From the NCBI RefSeq assembly GCF_003390925.1, contig NZ_QUBS01000067.1:1-40274 (forward strand): a DNA stretch of 40,274 nt, in the 5' to 3' direction. The stretch comes from Trinickia diaoshuihuensis. GTDB lineage: Bacteria > Pseudomonadota > Gammaproteobacteria > Burkholderiales > Burkholderiaceae. The notes under the pieces were generated by a model, which searched no databases, was not told the origin of the DNA, and saw only the letters and a list, made by a program, of their open reading frames with translations. Positions 31,233 to 40,189 of this stretch are shown one piece after another. Position 1 is the stretch's first letter. Each line of letters starts with the position of its first letter. The position numbers were made by a program, and so were the translations under genes.

Positions 31233-32978
31233 TCAGAGAGGAATTCGCAACTCGACAGTTGTGCCTCTGTCATAGCTGCGGATGTGGAGTGTGCCTTTCA
31301 AATTTTCTGCTCGCACACGCATGCCGTTCAGCCCGCGTCCGCCGGTTCCCGTTCGCGATGGATCGAATCCGCAGCCGTCGTCACGAACCGTGATGCATAG
31401 CTGCACCCCTTCCGGATGCGCAGCGAAGTGAATAAAACGCGCCTTCGCATGCTTCAGCACGTTATTGATGCATTCCTGCACGATCCGCAGCACGCTCAAT
31501 GCCGATTGCGGCGTTAATCCAGTCATTCGCGGGAACGGCGTGGCGACATCCCAGGTTAATTGAATCCCGAGCGCTTTCAGGCGGGGTTCGATGCGAAAGC
31601 GAAGATTGGCGAGTAGCGGCAAGAGATTGCCGTCGAATAGATCCAACGAGTCGATGATAGCGCGTAAGTCCTGAAGCGACTCTTCAATCGACCCGATCAA
31701 TTCTTGCTGTGCAGCCTCGCCCCGGCGAGCGAGATGGAGCGCCGCCGTGAGATGAGCGCCCATACCGTCGTGCATCTCCTGAAGGATGCGGCCGCGCTCT
31801 GCGTTGATGGCGCCTTGTTGAGCTACGGCTGCCTGTTGCCGGTCGAGGATGAATTGACCGGCCCAGTAGAAAATCAGCACTATCCCGAACGGCGCGGAAC
31901 CCGAAGGGCTGGAGCGGAAGTGGTCCCAGGGAAAGACCTCCATCAACAGTAGGTACGACTGCGCGAGGCTGAGTAGCCAAATCGCTCCCGTGATCGCCAG
32001 CGCGGCCAGCACGACCGAGCGCTCGCGCCACGCTCTTTCGAGGATCAAATAAACAGCAACGAATCGCAGAAGAAGATGAGGCCAGGTGAGCATCCAGATG
32101 CGATCGGTAACCACCCCCGTGGCGCCGTATCCTGCCACTGCGACGACTGTCAGAAAGGTGACGATATGCCAGACCCGCAGGAACCTTTTACCGCGCTCCC
32201 CGGCCATCCGACATGCGATTACGACCACGGCCCAATGCAGCACGATGTTTCCCGCGACGCGTAGCACTAGAAGGACTTCACGCCCGATAGGAAGCTGCAT
32301 ACTCAGGTACAGCACCGCGTTGACGAACGCGGCAAGGGCAGCTAGCTGGAACAAATGCAATCTACGTTGGTGATGCAGGTGGGCCGCGAAAAAACAAGCC
32401 GCGGCTGCCATAACGACGAGGAGCACGTTCGGAATCGTGACTTGCAGCGTATATCGCAATCGCCATCGGGGTTCCAATTCAGCCACGGCTCCCAACACCG
32501 GGGCTGAAATACCGCTGCGAACACGGCTGCTACCTTCCAATCGGATATCGAGCACATTCTCGCCCGGATGAAAGAGCCCGGATGGAAGCACGAGATAGAG
32601 CGGAACGTCGCTCATCGACGACCCCATTTTGCCGTCGGCCGCATCGAAAACCGCCTCGGGATTGAGCAACGATCCGTTGAGCCAAAGCCTTCCGACGAGC
32701 GAGACGTGCGGCACATACAGGGCGAGCGGTTCGGTCGGTACGTTCTTTAGGGTGAACGCAATCCGATACCACGCGTAGCCGCTCAGCTGAGGATGATTGA
32801 TCCGCCAGCTATCAGGTAGTGCGATCGGTTGCCAGCCGGCATGGGGAGGGACCGCGCTATCCGTGGCGACAAACTGTGCGTCGCGCAGCGTGACAGCAGG
32901 CCAAGCTTCGCCGGATGCACTGCTGCCAACACCGATTGCGATCCAGGCTAGCAAAAGGAAGACGGCGACGCGCCTCAA
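31233..32978 (-). CDS. seven-TM sensor histidine kinase (HisKA_3 family)
   Basis: The 581-residue kinase starts at a TTG whose bases overlap the response-regulator stop (TTGA). Residues 1-23 are a signal or first TM segment. A periplasmic beta-sandwich-like domain follows at about 40-165 (GWQPIALPDSWRINHPQLSGYAWYRIAFTL, YVPHVSLVGRLWLNG). Seven TM segments lie between about 178 and 378, as in 7TMR-DISM receptors. The HisKA_3 dimerisation box has His403 in LQEMHDGMGAHL, and the ATPase domain has QECINNVLKHAK and DDGCGFDPSRTGTGGRGLNGMR. It phosphorylates the coupled NarL-type regulator. The N-terminal domain recalls carbohydrate-binding DISM domains, so a sugar-like or envelope ligand is possible. 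Confidence 0.87.
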   Translation of the reverse strand: MRRVAVFLLLAWIAIGVGSSASGEAWPAVTLRDAQFVATDSAVPPHAGWQPIALPDSWRINHPQLSGYAWYRIAFTLKNVPTEPLALYVPHVSLVGRLWLNGSLLNPEAVFDAADGKMGSSMSDVPLYLVLPSGLFHPGENVLDIRLEGSSRVRSGISAPVLGAVAELEPRWRLRYTLQVTIPNVLLVVMAAAACFFAAHLHHQRRLHLFQLAALAAFVNAVLYLSMQLPIGREVLLVLRVAGNIVLHWAVVVIACRMAGERGKRFLRVWHIVTFLTVVAVAGYGATGVVTDRIWMLTWPHLLLRFVAVYLILERAWRERSVVLAALAITGAIWLLSLAQSYLLLMEVFPWDHFRSSPSGSAPFGIVLIFYWAGQFILDRQQAAVAQQGAINAERGRILQEMHDGMGAHLTAALHLARRGEAAQQELIGSIEESLQDLRAIIDSLDLFDGNLLPLLANLRFRIEPRLKALGIQLTWDVATPFPRMTGLTPQSALSVLRIVQECINNVLKHAKARFIHFAAHPEGVQLCITVRDDGCGFDPSRTGTGGRGLNGMRVRAENLKGTLHIRSYDRGTTVELRIPL

Positions 32979-33640
32979 GCTATGAAGCCCTTCTGACGCG
33001 CTTCGTTCACCGCCTGGATCCGGCTGCTGACCGACAGCTTCCCGTAGATATTCTTGATATGTGTCTTTACCGTGTGAGGTGAAAGACAAAGGTTGGCGGA
33101 CGTTTCGGCGACCGAGAACCCGGAAGAAATGCTCGTCAAGATATCGATTTCCCGTGCGGTGAGACTAGCTTGCACCTCGGCTCCCCAGGTCTCCCTGCGT
33201 GCGGGTTGCTTCCGCGGTTCGAACCGCTTAAGCAAATAGCGCGCGATGCGCGGCGAGAGCGGCGCATCGCCGTTCTTGACGAGCAGAATCGAATCGGCGA
33301 AATCCTCGAGTGTCGTATCCTTCAACAGGTACCCGCGCGCACCGGCCTCCAGCGCGCGCACGACATGGGCTTCATCCCCGAACACTGTGCTAACCAGTAC
33401 GGCGGTATCCGGCGACCGTTCGCGCAGCAAGCCGATGAGCTCGGTACCATCGCCATCCGGCAACCCGAGGTCGACGATCGCAACGTCCGGCCGTATCCTT
33501 TGCAACTGGCGCCGAGCCTCGGCGAGGGTGCCCGCGCGTCCGATAAGCTTTAGGGCCGAATGCGCATCGATCATCCGCTCGAACTCCGATCGCATGACCT
33601 CGTCGTCTTCGATGAGAAATACGCTAGTTTCTGTCGTCAT
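32975..33640 (-). CDS. NarL/FixJ-type response regulator
   Basis: The 221-residue protein has a receiver domain at 1-125 with acidic residues in IEDDE, phosphoacceptor Asp57 in VAIVDLGLPDGDG, and the Lys of GYLLKD. A LuxR-type HTH lies at about 155-215 (LTAREIDILTSISSGFSVAETSANLCLSPHTVKTHIKNIYGKLSVSSRIQAV). It is the cognate regulator of the kinase encoded immediately downstream with a TTGA overlap. The 170 bases upstream, before glmS, should hold the operon promoter. Target genes are not evident. Confidence 0.93.
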   Translation of the reverse strand: MTTETSVFLIEDDEVMRSEFERMIDAHSALKLIGRAGTLAEARRQLQRIRPDVAIVDLGLPDGDGTELIGLLRERSPDTAVLVSTVFGDEAHVVRALEAGARGYLLKDTTLEDFADSILLVKNGDAPLSPRIARYLLKRFEPRKQPARRETWGAEVQASLTAREIDILTSISSGFSVAETSANLCLSPHTVKTHIKNIYGKLSVSSRIQAVNEARQKGFIA

Positions 33641-33788
33641 ATCGTGGAGGCACTATTCTGTGCTGACGCAAAACAGGCATGGTCCCCGATGCGGATTATC
33701 TCGGCCGCACTCAGTCTCTATAAGGCTAGCATGTCAATGCGATGCTATCGACGGGAGATATTGTAGGATGTTTCGGCGTCGAGGAATA

Positions 33789-33806
33789 CAAACGCACCGG
33801 CGTTTG
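33789..33806 (-). terminator. hairpin after glmS
   Basis: A perfect seven-base stem, CAAACGC-N4-GCGTTTG, begins five bases after the glmS stop on the minus strand. The following sequence is TATTCC rather than a T-run, so termination strength is doubtful. Confidence 0.45.
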
Positions 33807-33810
33807 CGAT

Positions 33811-35640
33811 TCACTCCACCGTAACCGACTTGGCCAAATTCCTAGGCTTATCGATATCGGTCCCCCGAGCCAGCGCCGCATGAAACGCGAGCAACTGCAT
33901 CGGAATGGTATGCAAGATCGGCGATAGCGGTCCGTAGTACTCATTGAGCCGAATCACATTCAACCCCGGTCCCGAAGACAACCCGCAATCCACATCGGCA
34001 AACACAAACAACCGCCCGTTACGCGCGCTGACCTCATGCATATTCGACCGCAGCTTTTCAAGCAGCCGGTCGTTCGGCGCGACGGCCACAACGGGCATCT
34101 CCTCGCTGACCAGCGCGAGCGGCCCATGCTTGAGTTCACCGGCTGGATAAGCCTCGGCATGGATATACGAAATCTCCTTCATCTTCAGCGCGCCCTCGAG
34201 CGCGATCGGATAATGCATGCCGCGGCCGAGAAACAAGATGTTTTCCTTGCGCGTCAACGTCTCCGACCAAGCCATGATTTGCGGTTCCAGCGCCAACACC
34301 TTGCCCATGGCGTCGGGCAAATGCCGCAAAGCATGCAAATGCTGCCGCTCTTCTTCATCGGTCAATCGTCCCCGTAGCTGCGCCAACGTCAACGTCAATA
34401 GGAAGAGGGCCACCAGTTGCGTCGTAAAGGCTTTGGTAGACGCCACGCCGATCTCGATGCCGGCGCGCGTGATGAAGTTCAACGCGCATTCGCGCACGAG
34501 TGCGCTCGTCGGCACGTTGCAAATGGCAAGGGTGTTGGCCATGCCGGCCCGTTTGGCGACATGCACCGCACCCAATACATCCGCCGTTTCTCCGCTTTGC
34601 GAGACCGCCACGACGAGCGTCTTCGGATTCGGCACGCTGTCGCGGTAGCGAAACTCACTCGCAATCTCGACCGCCGTGGGCAGCCCGGCTAAACTCTCGA
34701 GCCAATACTTGGCCGTCAGCGCCGCGTGATAGCTGCCGCCGCATGCGAGTAGCAAGACGGAGTCGATGCCGTTGAATACACGATAGGCGTTATCGCCGAA
34801 GAGCTCGGGCATGATGGCGTTGACGTCGAGCAACGTGTCGGCAACCGCCCGAGGCTGTTCGAAGATTTCCTTCTGCATGTAATAGCGATATCCGCCTAGG
34901 TCCGCCGCGCCACTATGGGCGGCGACTGTGTGCATGGGCCGCTCGACGCGACGGTTTTCGCGGTCCACCACCCAATGGCGATGCAATTGAATATCGACGA
35001 CATCGCCATTTTCCAGATAGACGATCCGATCCGTCTCGTTCGAAATCGCGATAGCGTCCGAGGCCAGAAAGTTTTCTCCCTGTCCCAGCCCGACGACGAG
35101 CGGCATCCCTTCCCGCGCCCCGACGATTCGGTGCGGCTCGTCGCGACACATGACGGCGATCGCGTAGCTGCCTTGCAGCCGAGCGACCGCGCGCTTGACG
35201 GCCTCGAATAAGTCTCCGTCGTAGAGATGGTCGATCAAATGGACGATGGTCTCGCTATCGGTCTGGCTCGCGAATATATAGCCATGCCGTTCCAGTTCGG
35301 CACGCAACGTATCGCAATTCTCGATGATGCCGTTATGCGAGAGGGCGATACGAGCGTCGTCATCGCTCGGGGAAAAGTGCGGATGCGCATTCGTCGTGAC
35401 AGGGGCGCCATGCGTGGCCCAGCGCGTATGCGCGATCCCCGTGAAACCCGACAATCGCAGCGATTCGACATCGGCTTGCAACGCGGCGACGCGCGCGACA
35501 CTGCGTGCGCGCACGAGCTTGCGGTCTTGATACGCGACGACTCCGCAAGAGTCATAGCCTCGATATTCAAGCCGCTTCAATCCGTCGATCAAAGCAGGCA
35601 AGACGTTACGCTGGGCAACCCCGCCGACGATTCCACACAT
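33811..35640 (-). CDS. glmS: glutamine-fructose-6-phosphate aminotransferase
   Basis: The 609-residue GlmS is full length. It starts MCGIVGG with catalytic Cys2 of the glutaminase domain. That domain continues with [30 protein letters not shown] and SHNGIIEN. Two SIS isomerase domains follow ([81 protein letters not shown]), ending in [15 protein letters not shown]. It makes glucosamine-6-phosphate from fructose-6-phosphate and glutamine, the first step to UDP-GlcNAc for peptidoglycan and LPS. glmU is not adjacent. It is divergent from an Lrp/AsnC regulator, with dyads between them. Confidence 0.97.
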   Translation of the reverse strand: MCGIVGGVAQRNVLPALIDGLKRLEYRGYDSCGVVAYQDRKLVRARSVARVAALQADVESLRLSGFTGIAHTRWATHGAPVTTNAHPHFSPSDDDARIALSHNGIIENCDTLRAELERHGYIFASQTDSETIVHLIDHLYDGDLFEAVKRAVARLQGSYAIAVMCRDEPHRIVGAREGMPLVVGLGQGENFLASDAIAISNETDRIVYLENGDVVDIQLHRHWVVDRENRRVERPMHTVAAHSGAADLGGYRYYMQKEIFEQPRAVADTLLDVNAIMPELFGDNAYRVFNGIDSVLLLACGGSYHAALTAKYWLESLAGLPTAVEIASEFRYRDSVPNPKTLVVAVSQSGETADVLGAVHVAKRAGMANTLAICNVPTSALVRECALNFITRAGIEIGVASTKAFTTQLVALFLLTLTLAQLRGRLTDEEERQHLHALRHLPDAMGKVLALEPQIMAWSETLTRKENILFLGRGMHYPIALEGALKMKEISYIHAEAYPAGELKHGPLALVSEEMPVVAVAPNDRLLEKLRSNMHEVSARNGRLFVFADVDCGLSSGPGLNVIRLNEYYGPLSPILHTIPMQLLAFHAALARGTDIDKPRNLAKSVTVE

Positions 35641-35702
35641 TCGCTCTCTCCGTTGGTTCGACCCGCAAGCAGGTCAGTGGGGCGATCGTAGCGGCGGCGA
35701 GG

Positions 35703-35717
35703 TGAAATGTTATTTCA
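35703..35717. promoter_or_regulatory. Lrp/AsnC-type operator dyad, copy 1
   Basis: TGAAAT-N3-ATTTCA, a perfect 15-bp dyad, lies 63 bases upstream of the glmS start. An identical-architecture copy occurs at 35762-35776, and a TGAAAT half-site at 35733-35738 is about midway, giving roughly 30-base spacing. Lrp-family proteins bind 15-bp dyads of this form in phased arrays. Confidence 0.6.
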
Positions 35718-35761
35718 AAGTTTGATCCGATATGAAATAATCCAATCCATAGATGATGTTT

Positions 35762-35776
35762 TGAAATTAAATTTCA
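35762..35776. promoter_or_regulatory. Lrp/AsnC-type operator dyad, copy 2
   Basis: The second TGAAAT-N3-ATTTCA dyad lies 34 bases before the Lrp/AsnC gene start, where it could autoregulate. Its start is 59 bases from that of copy 1. Confidence 0.6.
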
Positions 35777-35810
35777 TTGGCGACGCTAGAGCCAACCGAG
35801 ATATCGATCC

Positions 35811-36305
35811 ATGGAAGGACTGCCACTAGACGAACTCGATCTGCGAATCCTGGCGATTCTGCAGGCAGATTCCTCGCTCTCGAACATTGATCTCGCTGAA
35901 AGAGCGCTCGCATCGGCGCCGACGTGCCTGCGCCGCGTCCGAAAATTGAAGGAGGCGGGGCTGATCGAGCGCGAGGTGGCGATGCTCGATCTTTCGAAGA
36001 TTGCATCGATGGTGACGGCCGTTATCGAAGTCAGTCTCGATCGTCAGGCCACCGAAGACTACGACGCCTTCGAATCATACATATGCTCCGAACCCGCGGT
36101 GACACAGTGCTATCGCGTCTCGCCCGGGCCCGATTTCGTTGTGATCGTCGAGTTGCCCGATATGCCTTCGTACGATGAATTCGCCCGCAGGCTATTTACG
36201 CAATCGTCGAACGTTCGCAATGTCCGCACGTTCTTCTCGATGCGCCGGGCCAAATTCGAAGCCGGCGCCCCTATTGCCACGGTCGTCGGCATGCGATCGC
36301 GATAG
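35811..36305 (+). CDS. Lrp/AsnC-family transcriptional regulator
   Basis: The 164-residue protein has the AsnC helix-turn-helix (LDELDLRILAILQADSSLSNIDLAERALASAPTCLRRVRKLKEAGLIER). The RAM ligand/oligomerisation domain follows (VTAVIEVSLDRQATEDYDAFESYICSEPAVTQCYRVSPGPDFVVIVELPDMPSYDEFARRLF). It usually forms octamers that wrap DNA and sense amino acids. It is divergent from glmS, and the region between contains two matching dyads. Autoregulation and glmS control are therefore likely but inferred. Confidence 0.93.
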   Translation: MEGLPLDELDLRILAILQADSSLSNIDLAERALASAPTCLRRVRKLKEAGLIEREVAMLDLSKIASMVTAVIEVSLDRQATEDYDAFESYICSEPAVTQCYRVSPGPDFVVIVELPDMPSYDEFARRLFTQSSNVRNVRTFFSMRRAKFEAGAPIATVVGMRSR

Positions 36306-36416
36306 GCCGCATGGAACTGCGCAATCTTTGATATAGGTGCTGCTTCGCAACACACGGTTTAGTCAGACTAGGGAGTGCGATACGATATCGCGGAAAGTCA
36401 GCCTGCTGTCGCGCGC

Positions 36417-36432
36417 GGGACTGGCTAGTCCC
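36417..36432 (+). promoter_or_regulatory. hairpin/dyad upstream of the diguanylate cyclase gene
   Basis: GGGACT-N4-AGTCCC is a perfect six-base inverted repeat 34 bases before the cyclase ATG. A related small dyad, TAGTC-A-GACTA, lies at 36360-36370. They could be operator sites or a 5' UTR hairpin; the function is not known. Confidence 0.35.
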
Positions 36433-36466
36433 ATGCCCATACAAAGAATACGAACTCACTTGAATC

Positions 36467-37642
36467 ATGCCCAGCACGGTTGCGCTTCTTAGTATCGCGC
36501 TCATGTCCTGCGTGATGAGCGCCGCGGTGCTCGGCTCGCTGCTGCGCGCCGACGTATGTGGAGTGGCGCGTTGGTGTGCGGCTTGCGGAATTATTTCCGT
36601 CGGTATGGTGTTGATCCTCGCCGGTACGCATGTGCCGCGCTGGCTCGGCGTTGCGGTTGCGCATGGATTGTTTTTGGTCGCGAGCTTGGCCATCCTCCAA
36701 GGGGCGCGCGAGTTTTTCGGCAGACGCAAAGCAACGTTCTCCGAATATGCGGTTGTGATCGGCGTCTATGCGGTGTTGCTCTACTTCATCTATGTCAAAC
36801 CCAATCTCGATGCGCGCGTCGCGGTAAGTTCGGGTTACTTTGCGTATGTGCGCGGTGCGGTCGGGTGGACCGTGCTTCGGTACCGGCCCCGGCAGCGGCC
36901 TCAATACTGTTATTACTTTCTGGCGATCGCCGCATTCGTCGGCACGGCGCTTCATATCGCGCGTTCGGCGGCATACGGCCTCGGGCTGAATCATCAGACC
37001 GCATTCCTCGATCCGTCTCCGCTCAATATTGCGTTCTTGGGGCTCGGCATTCTGAGCTTTCCGTTTATGTCGATTGGGATGGTCATGCTTGCGCATGACC
37101 GGCTAGCCGAGCGAATGGAACGGCTGGCGACCGTCGATGAGCTCACGGGAGCGCTCGTGCGGCGTGCGTTCATGGAGCGCGCGGCGGCGACCGTTGCCGC
37201 CGCGCAGGCGAGCGGAGCCTCGGTGGCGCTCGCCATTCTCGACCTCGACAATTTCAAGGCGGTCAACGATCAGTACGGTCATGCGGCCGGCGATTTCGCA
37301 CTCCAGCACTTCGCGTCCACGATGCTGCAAACGCTTCGCCCGGGTGACCTGTTCGGCCGTTTGGGCGGTGAGGAATTCGCGGTGCTGTTTCCGGCGACCG
37401 ACGAAGCACAAGCGCTGCAGCTCACGAACGGTTTGCGCATGGCGATTGCGGCGCATCCTTGCGGTCAGACGCCGTACACATTTAGCGCGGGCGTCGACGA
37501 ATTCGGTCCGGGCGAGAAGCTTGCTCGCGTATTGGCACGTGCCGACGCCGCGCTATACACCGCAAAGGCCTTGGGACGCGATTGCGTCGTTATGGCTTCG
37601 TCGCACGGGGAGTCCGACGAAAAGCTGGCGCAACCCGGCTGA
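36467..37642 (+). CDS. membrane-bound diguanylate cyclase
   Basis: The 391-residue protein has an N-terminal membrane region of about six helices (residues 1-215: LLSIALMSCVMSAAVLGSLL, WLGVAVAHGLFLVASLAILQ, YYFLAIAAFVGTALHIA, IAFLGLGILSFPFMSIGMVML). A C-terminal GGDEF domain at about 225-380 has active-site GGEEF in GRLGGEEFAVLFP. The inhibitory I-site RPGD is five residues before it, so product feedback is expected. It makes cyclic di-GMP from GTP at the inner membrane. No EAL domain is present. A second cyclase gene follows on the same strand, 87 bases later. Confidence 0.92.
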   Translation: MPSTVALLSIALMSCVMSAAVLGSLLRADVCGVARWCAACGIISVGMVLILAGTHVPRWLGVAVAHGLFLVASLAILQGAREFFGRRKATFSEYAVVIGVYAVLLYFIYVKPNLDARVAVSSGYFAYVRGAVGWTVLRYRPRQRPQYCYYFLAIAAFVGTALHIARSAAYGLGLNHQTAFLDPSPLNIAFLGLGILSFPFMSIGMVMLAHDRLAERMERLATVDELTGALVRRAFMERAAATVAAAQASGASVALAILDLDNFKAVNDQYGHAAGDFALQHFASTMLQTLRPGDLFGRLGGEEFAVLFPATDEAQALQLTNGLRMAIAAHPCGQTPYTFSAGVDEFGPGEKLARVLARADAALYTAKALGRDCVVMASSHGESDEKLAQPG

Positions 37643-37729
37643 CGAGCATATTCGCGCTTATGGTATGACCATCGTGCTCGATTATGATCGACTCCATGAG
37701 ATCACACGTTCTGTTTCCGGGAGGACGCC

Positions 37730-38944
37730 TTGCCCACGCGGTTGTTCAGATCGGCCCGTAACGATCGCAATCGTTTCGTCGCACTGTATGTATTACTCGT
37801 ACTCGGCTTGCTGATCGCAGCCGGGGCATTCCTCTACGAAGCTCGGGTGATCATCAGAAACGGGGCGTTCGAGGACCGCACTTTCACGGTCCTGCGCACG
37901 ACGAACCGGGTGCTCGACGACCTGCAAGACGCCGAGACGGGGCAGCGCGGATATTTGCTCACGGGCTCGGCCGCTTACCTGCAACCCTACGAGCGCGGCA
38001 CGCGCGACATCGCGGAGGCAATGCGCGAGTTGCATAGCGTTATCGACGGCGATGCCGCATCGATCCCTATCGTGAGGCGAATCGATGTGCTTCAGCGGCA
38101 AAAACTCGATGAGCTGGCTCGGACCCTTGACCTTTCCCGTGGCGGGGACTGGAGGGAGGCGATCGCACTCGTGCAGACCGACGAGGGCAAGCGTGCGATG
38201 GACGTATTTCGCATCGAACTCAACCGGCTGAGAGGGCTTTGGGAAACGCGCCGGCAAGCGGCGGCGCGAGACGCGCGCGAACGCGTGATCTTCGGCGCCG
38301 GTGCGCTCGCGCTCTTGGCGGTGTTCGTCGGCGGCTTGCTCGCCTATGCACTCGTCGTGCAGCGCCGCGCGTTCGCCAATATCAGTGCGTATTCCGAAGC
38401 AATGGACCGACAAGCGGCGTGCGATCCATTGACGGGATTGCCGAACCGGAGGCGGTTGCTCGCCGCGGTGGATGCACTGGCTGCGGGGCCGGCGTCCGGG
38501 CCATCCAAAGTAGCGCTGCTTTATTTGGATGTCGATGGGTTCAAGAGCATCAACGATGCACTTGGCCATAGTGCGGGCGATGCGTTTTTGCGCCGGGTCG
38601 CTAAATGGCTATCGGCCGTGATGCGGCGCGAGGATCTGCTGGCGCGCGTGGGTGGCGACGAATTCGTTGCGCTGGTGACGGATTACGGCGACGACGATCT
38701 ACGAGGCCTTGCTCGTCGTTTGATCGAACAAGTACGCGCGGTTGCACAAGTCGAATATGCGGGGCGGTTCCAGATCGGATTAAGCATCGGCATCGCGACG
38801 TATCCGGACCGCGTGGCGCAGATACGGGATTTAATCGACGTCGCCGATGCGGCGATGTATGCCGCGAAACGCGATCGGTCGTTATTTCGGTTTGGACCGG
38901 TTACGGCGAACGATCACGCTTTTGGCGTCAGAGCTTCGCATTGA
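37730..38944 (+). CDS. CHASE3-domain diguanylate cyclase
   Basis: The 404-residue protein starts at a TTG with GGGAGG six bases upstream. A first TM segment (VALYVLLVLGLLIAAGAFLY) and a periplasmic CHASE3 domain (TNRVLDDLQDAETGQRGYLLTGSAAYLQPYERG) are followed by a second TM segment (VIFGAGALALLAVFVGGLLAYALVV). The GGDEF domain at about 225-390 has LTGLPNRRRLLAAVD and RVGGDEFVAL. The I-site RRED is five residues before GGDEF. It makes cyclic di-GMP in response to a periplasmic signal. It lies directly after another cyclase gene; joint transcription is possible. Confidence 0.93.
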   Translation: MPTRLFRSARNDRNRFVALYVLLVLGLLIAAGAFLYEARVIIRNGAFEDRTFTVLRTTNRVLDDLQDAETGQRGYLLTGSAAYLQPYERGTRDIAEAMRELHSVIDGDAASIPIVRRIDVLQRQKLDELARTLDLSRGGDWREAIALVQTDEGKRAMDVFRIELNRLRGLWETRRQAAARDARERVIFGAGALALLAVFVGGLLAYALVVQRRAFANISAYSEAMDRQAACDPLTGLPNRRRLLAAVDALAAGPASGPSKVALLYLDVDGFKSINDALGHSAGDAFLRRVAKWLSAVMRREDLLARVGGDEFVALVTDYGDDDLRGLARRLIEQVRAVAQVEYAGRFQIGLSIGIATYPDRVAQIRDLIDVADAAMYAAKRDRSLFRFGPVTANDHAFGVRASH

Positions 38945-38970
38945 ATGTATCGCCGCGGGCGCGCCGGTCT

Positions 38971-39870
38971 CTATGTTTTTGTTTGCAGCAGTTGCATCAT
39001 CGAACGCGCATTGCGCTGCCCTTGGTCCTCGAAACAGTTGTTGAAAATAACGTGCGTGGTCGTCACTTGCTTGGCGAGCGTTCGGATCGGCACGCTCAAC
39101 TCGACTAATTCTTCTTCGCTGTAGTCGTAGTTGAAGCGGCCCGATGCCAATGCGCCGGGTGCATTCCATGTGTCGGCGTTACGGCCGTGCAGTCGGACGA
39201 TGGCCAGATCGTCATTGGTCGATTCCCAGACCGTTTGTACTCGCGTAGTCACGTCGGGGGGCGCATCGACGACCACGTGTGTTATGCGGTGCTCACGTTC
39301 GAAACCGAGCGTCCACGATTTATGTTTGCCGTCGAGCCAGGACGGGTTGCGAAATTCGATCGCCATTCTATGGCCGGCCGTGCGCGCGACGCACTCTTCG
39401 AGATGGGCCCGGCCTTGCGGCGAACTCGTCAGCCAAGGCGGAAATTGGAATAGCACGGCGCCTAACTTACCCGCTCGATCGAGCGGTATCAGTGCGTCGA
39501 AAAAGCGGCGCCAAACTTCGTCGAGTATGTCCGGTGGGACGTCGCGGTAATAGAGGTTTCTTTTTGCCGTCTCTTGGAAGTGAAGCGCAATGTCCGGGGG
39601 CAATGCCTCGCGTCCGGTCTGATGGCCGGTCAATAGACGGAAGGCTTTCACGTTGAAGACGAATCCCTCGGGCGTGCGGTCTGCCCAGAGTTGGGAATTC
39701 GTGACCGAGGGCAGGGCGTAGTAGCTCGAATCGACTTCGACGAGCGAAAAAATCGATGCGTAGTAGGCAAGCCGCGCTTGCGCGGTCGAACAGCCGCGCG
39801 GATAGAAGCGTTTGCAGGAGATAAGCGATTTGTCCGCCCATCCGGCGGTCCCGCAAAGAATTGTCGTCAT
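38971..39870 (-). CDS. DUF72 (YecE-like) TIM-barrel protein
   Basis: The 299-residue protein begins MTTILCGTAGWADKSLISCKRFYPRG. It contains YYASIFSLVEVDSSYYALPS, PEGFVFNVKAFRLLTGHQ, GAVLFQFPPWLTSS, MAIEFRNPSW and IVRLHGRNADTWN, the full set of DUF72 motifs. The family forms a TIM barrel; its reaction is not established. The ATG at 39870 gives the family start, with an in-frame ATG further upstream at 39918. It is convergent with the CHASE3 cyclase gene. The end (VTTTHVIFNNCFEDQGQRNARSMMQLL) is typical and complete. Confidence 0.93.
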   Translation of the reverse strand: MTTILCGTAGWADKSLISCKRFYPRGCSTAQARLAYYASIFSLVEVDSSYYALPSVTNSQLWADRTPEGFVFNVKAFRLLTGHQTGREALPPDIALHFQETAKRNLYYRDVPPDILDEVWRRFFDALIPLDRAGKLGAVLFQFPPWLTSSPQGRAHLEECVARTAGHRMAIEFRNPSWLDGKHKSWTLGFEREHRITHVVVDAPPDVTTRVQTVWESTNDDLAIVRLHGRNADTWNAPGALASGRFNYDYSEEELVELSVPIRTLAKQVTTTHVIFNNCFEDQGQRNARSMMQLLQTKT

Positions 39871-39918
39871 GGCCGGTGGCCGGCGTTTCGTCGGCGGCGT
39901 GATTCGATGGTCGATCAT

Positions 39919-40189
39919 CGAATCACCGCGGCGCCGCGGCGGGAAGCGGGGGATACCCTAAACTGTTCGCCGGCGTAGAGCGCGGAAATGCGTAGGGCCC
40001 TACCCAGGGAAGAGGCAGGGCCCGTCTACTGCAACTTCGAGGTGAGGTGAATCTACTGCTAGGGGTGCTTCTACTACAGGGGTGCTGCAACTGCTAGGTG
40101 CTGCTATTCCGAGGTGAGGTGCTGCTGGTGCTGCGGGTACTGCCATTACCATACTGCAACTACGGTGCTGCCCATCAGGTACTCGTGAC
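39919..40189. repeat. non-coding region of degenerate short repeats
   Basis: No gene is present after the DUF72 start. A perfect palindrome GTAGGGCCCTAC lies at 39992-40003. From about 40020 the sequence is built from recurring pieces such as CTACTGC, CTGCTAGG(GG)TGCT, AGGGGTGCT (twice) and GAGGTGAGGTG (twice). These look like diverged copies of the unit that becomes regular at 40190. Confidence 0.6.

Noticed and set aside
35641-35810. glmS ribozyme upstream of glmS
   Set aside because: The ribozyme is known from Gram-positive bacteria; the leader here is short and shows Lrp-like dyads instead of the ribozyme fold.
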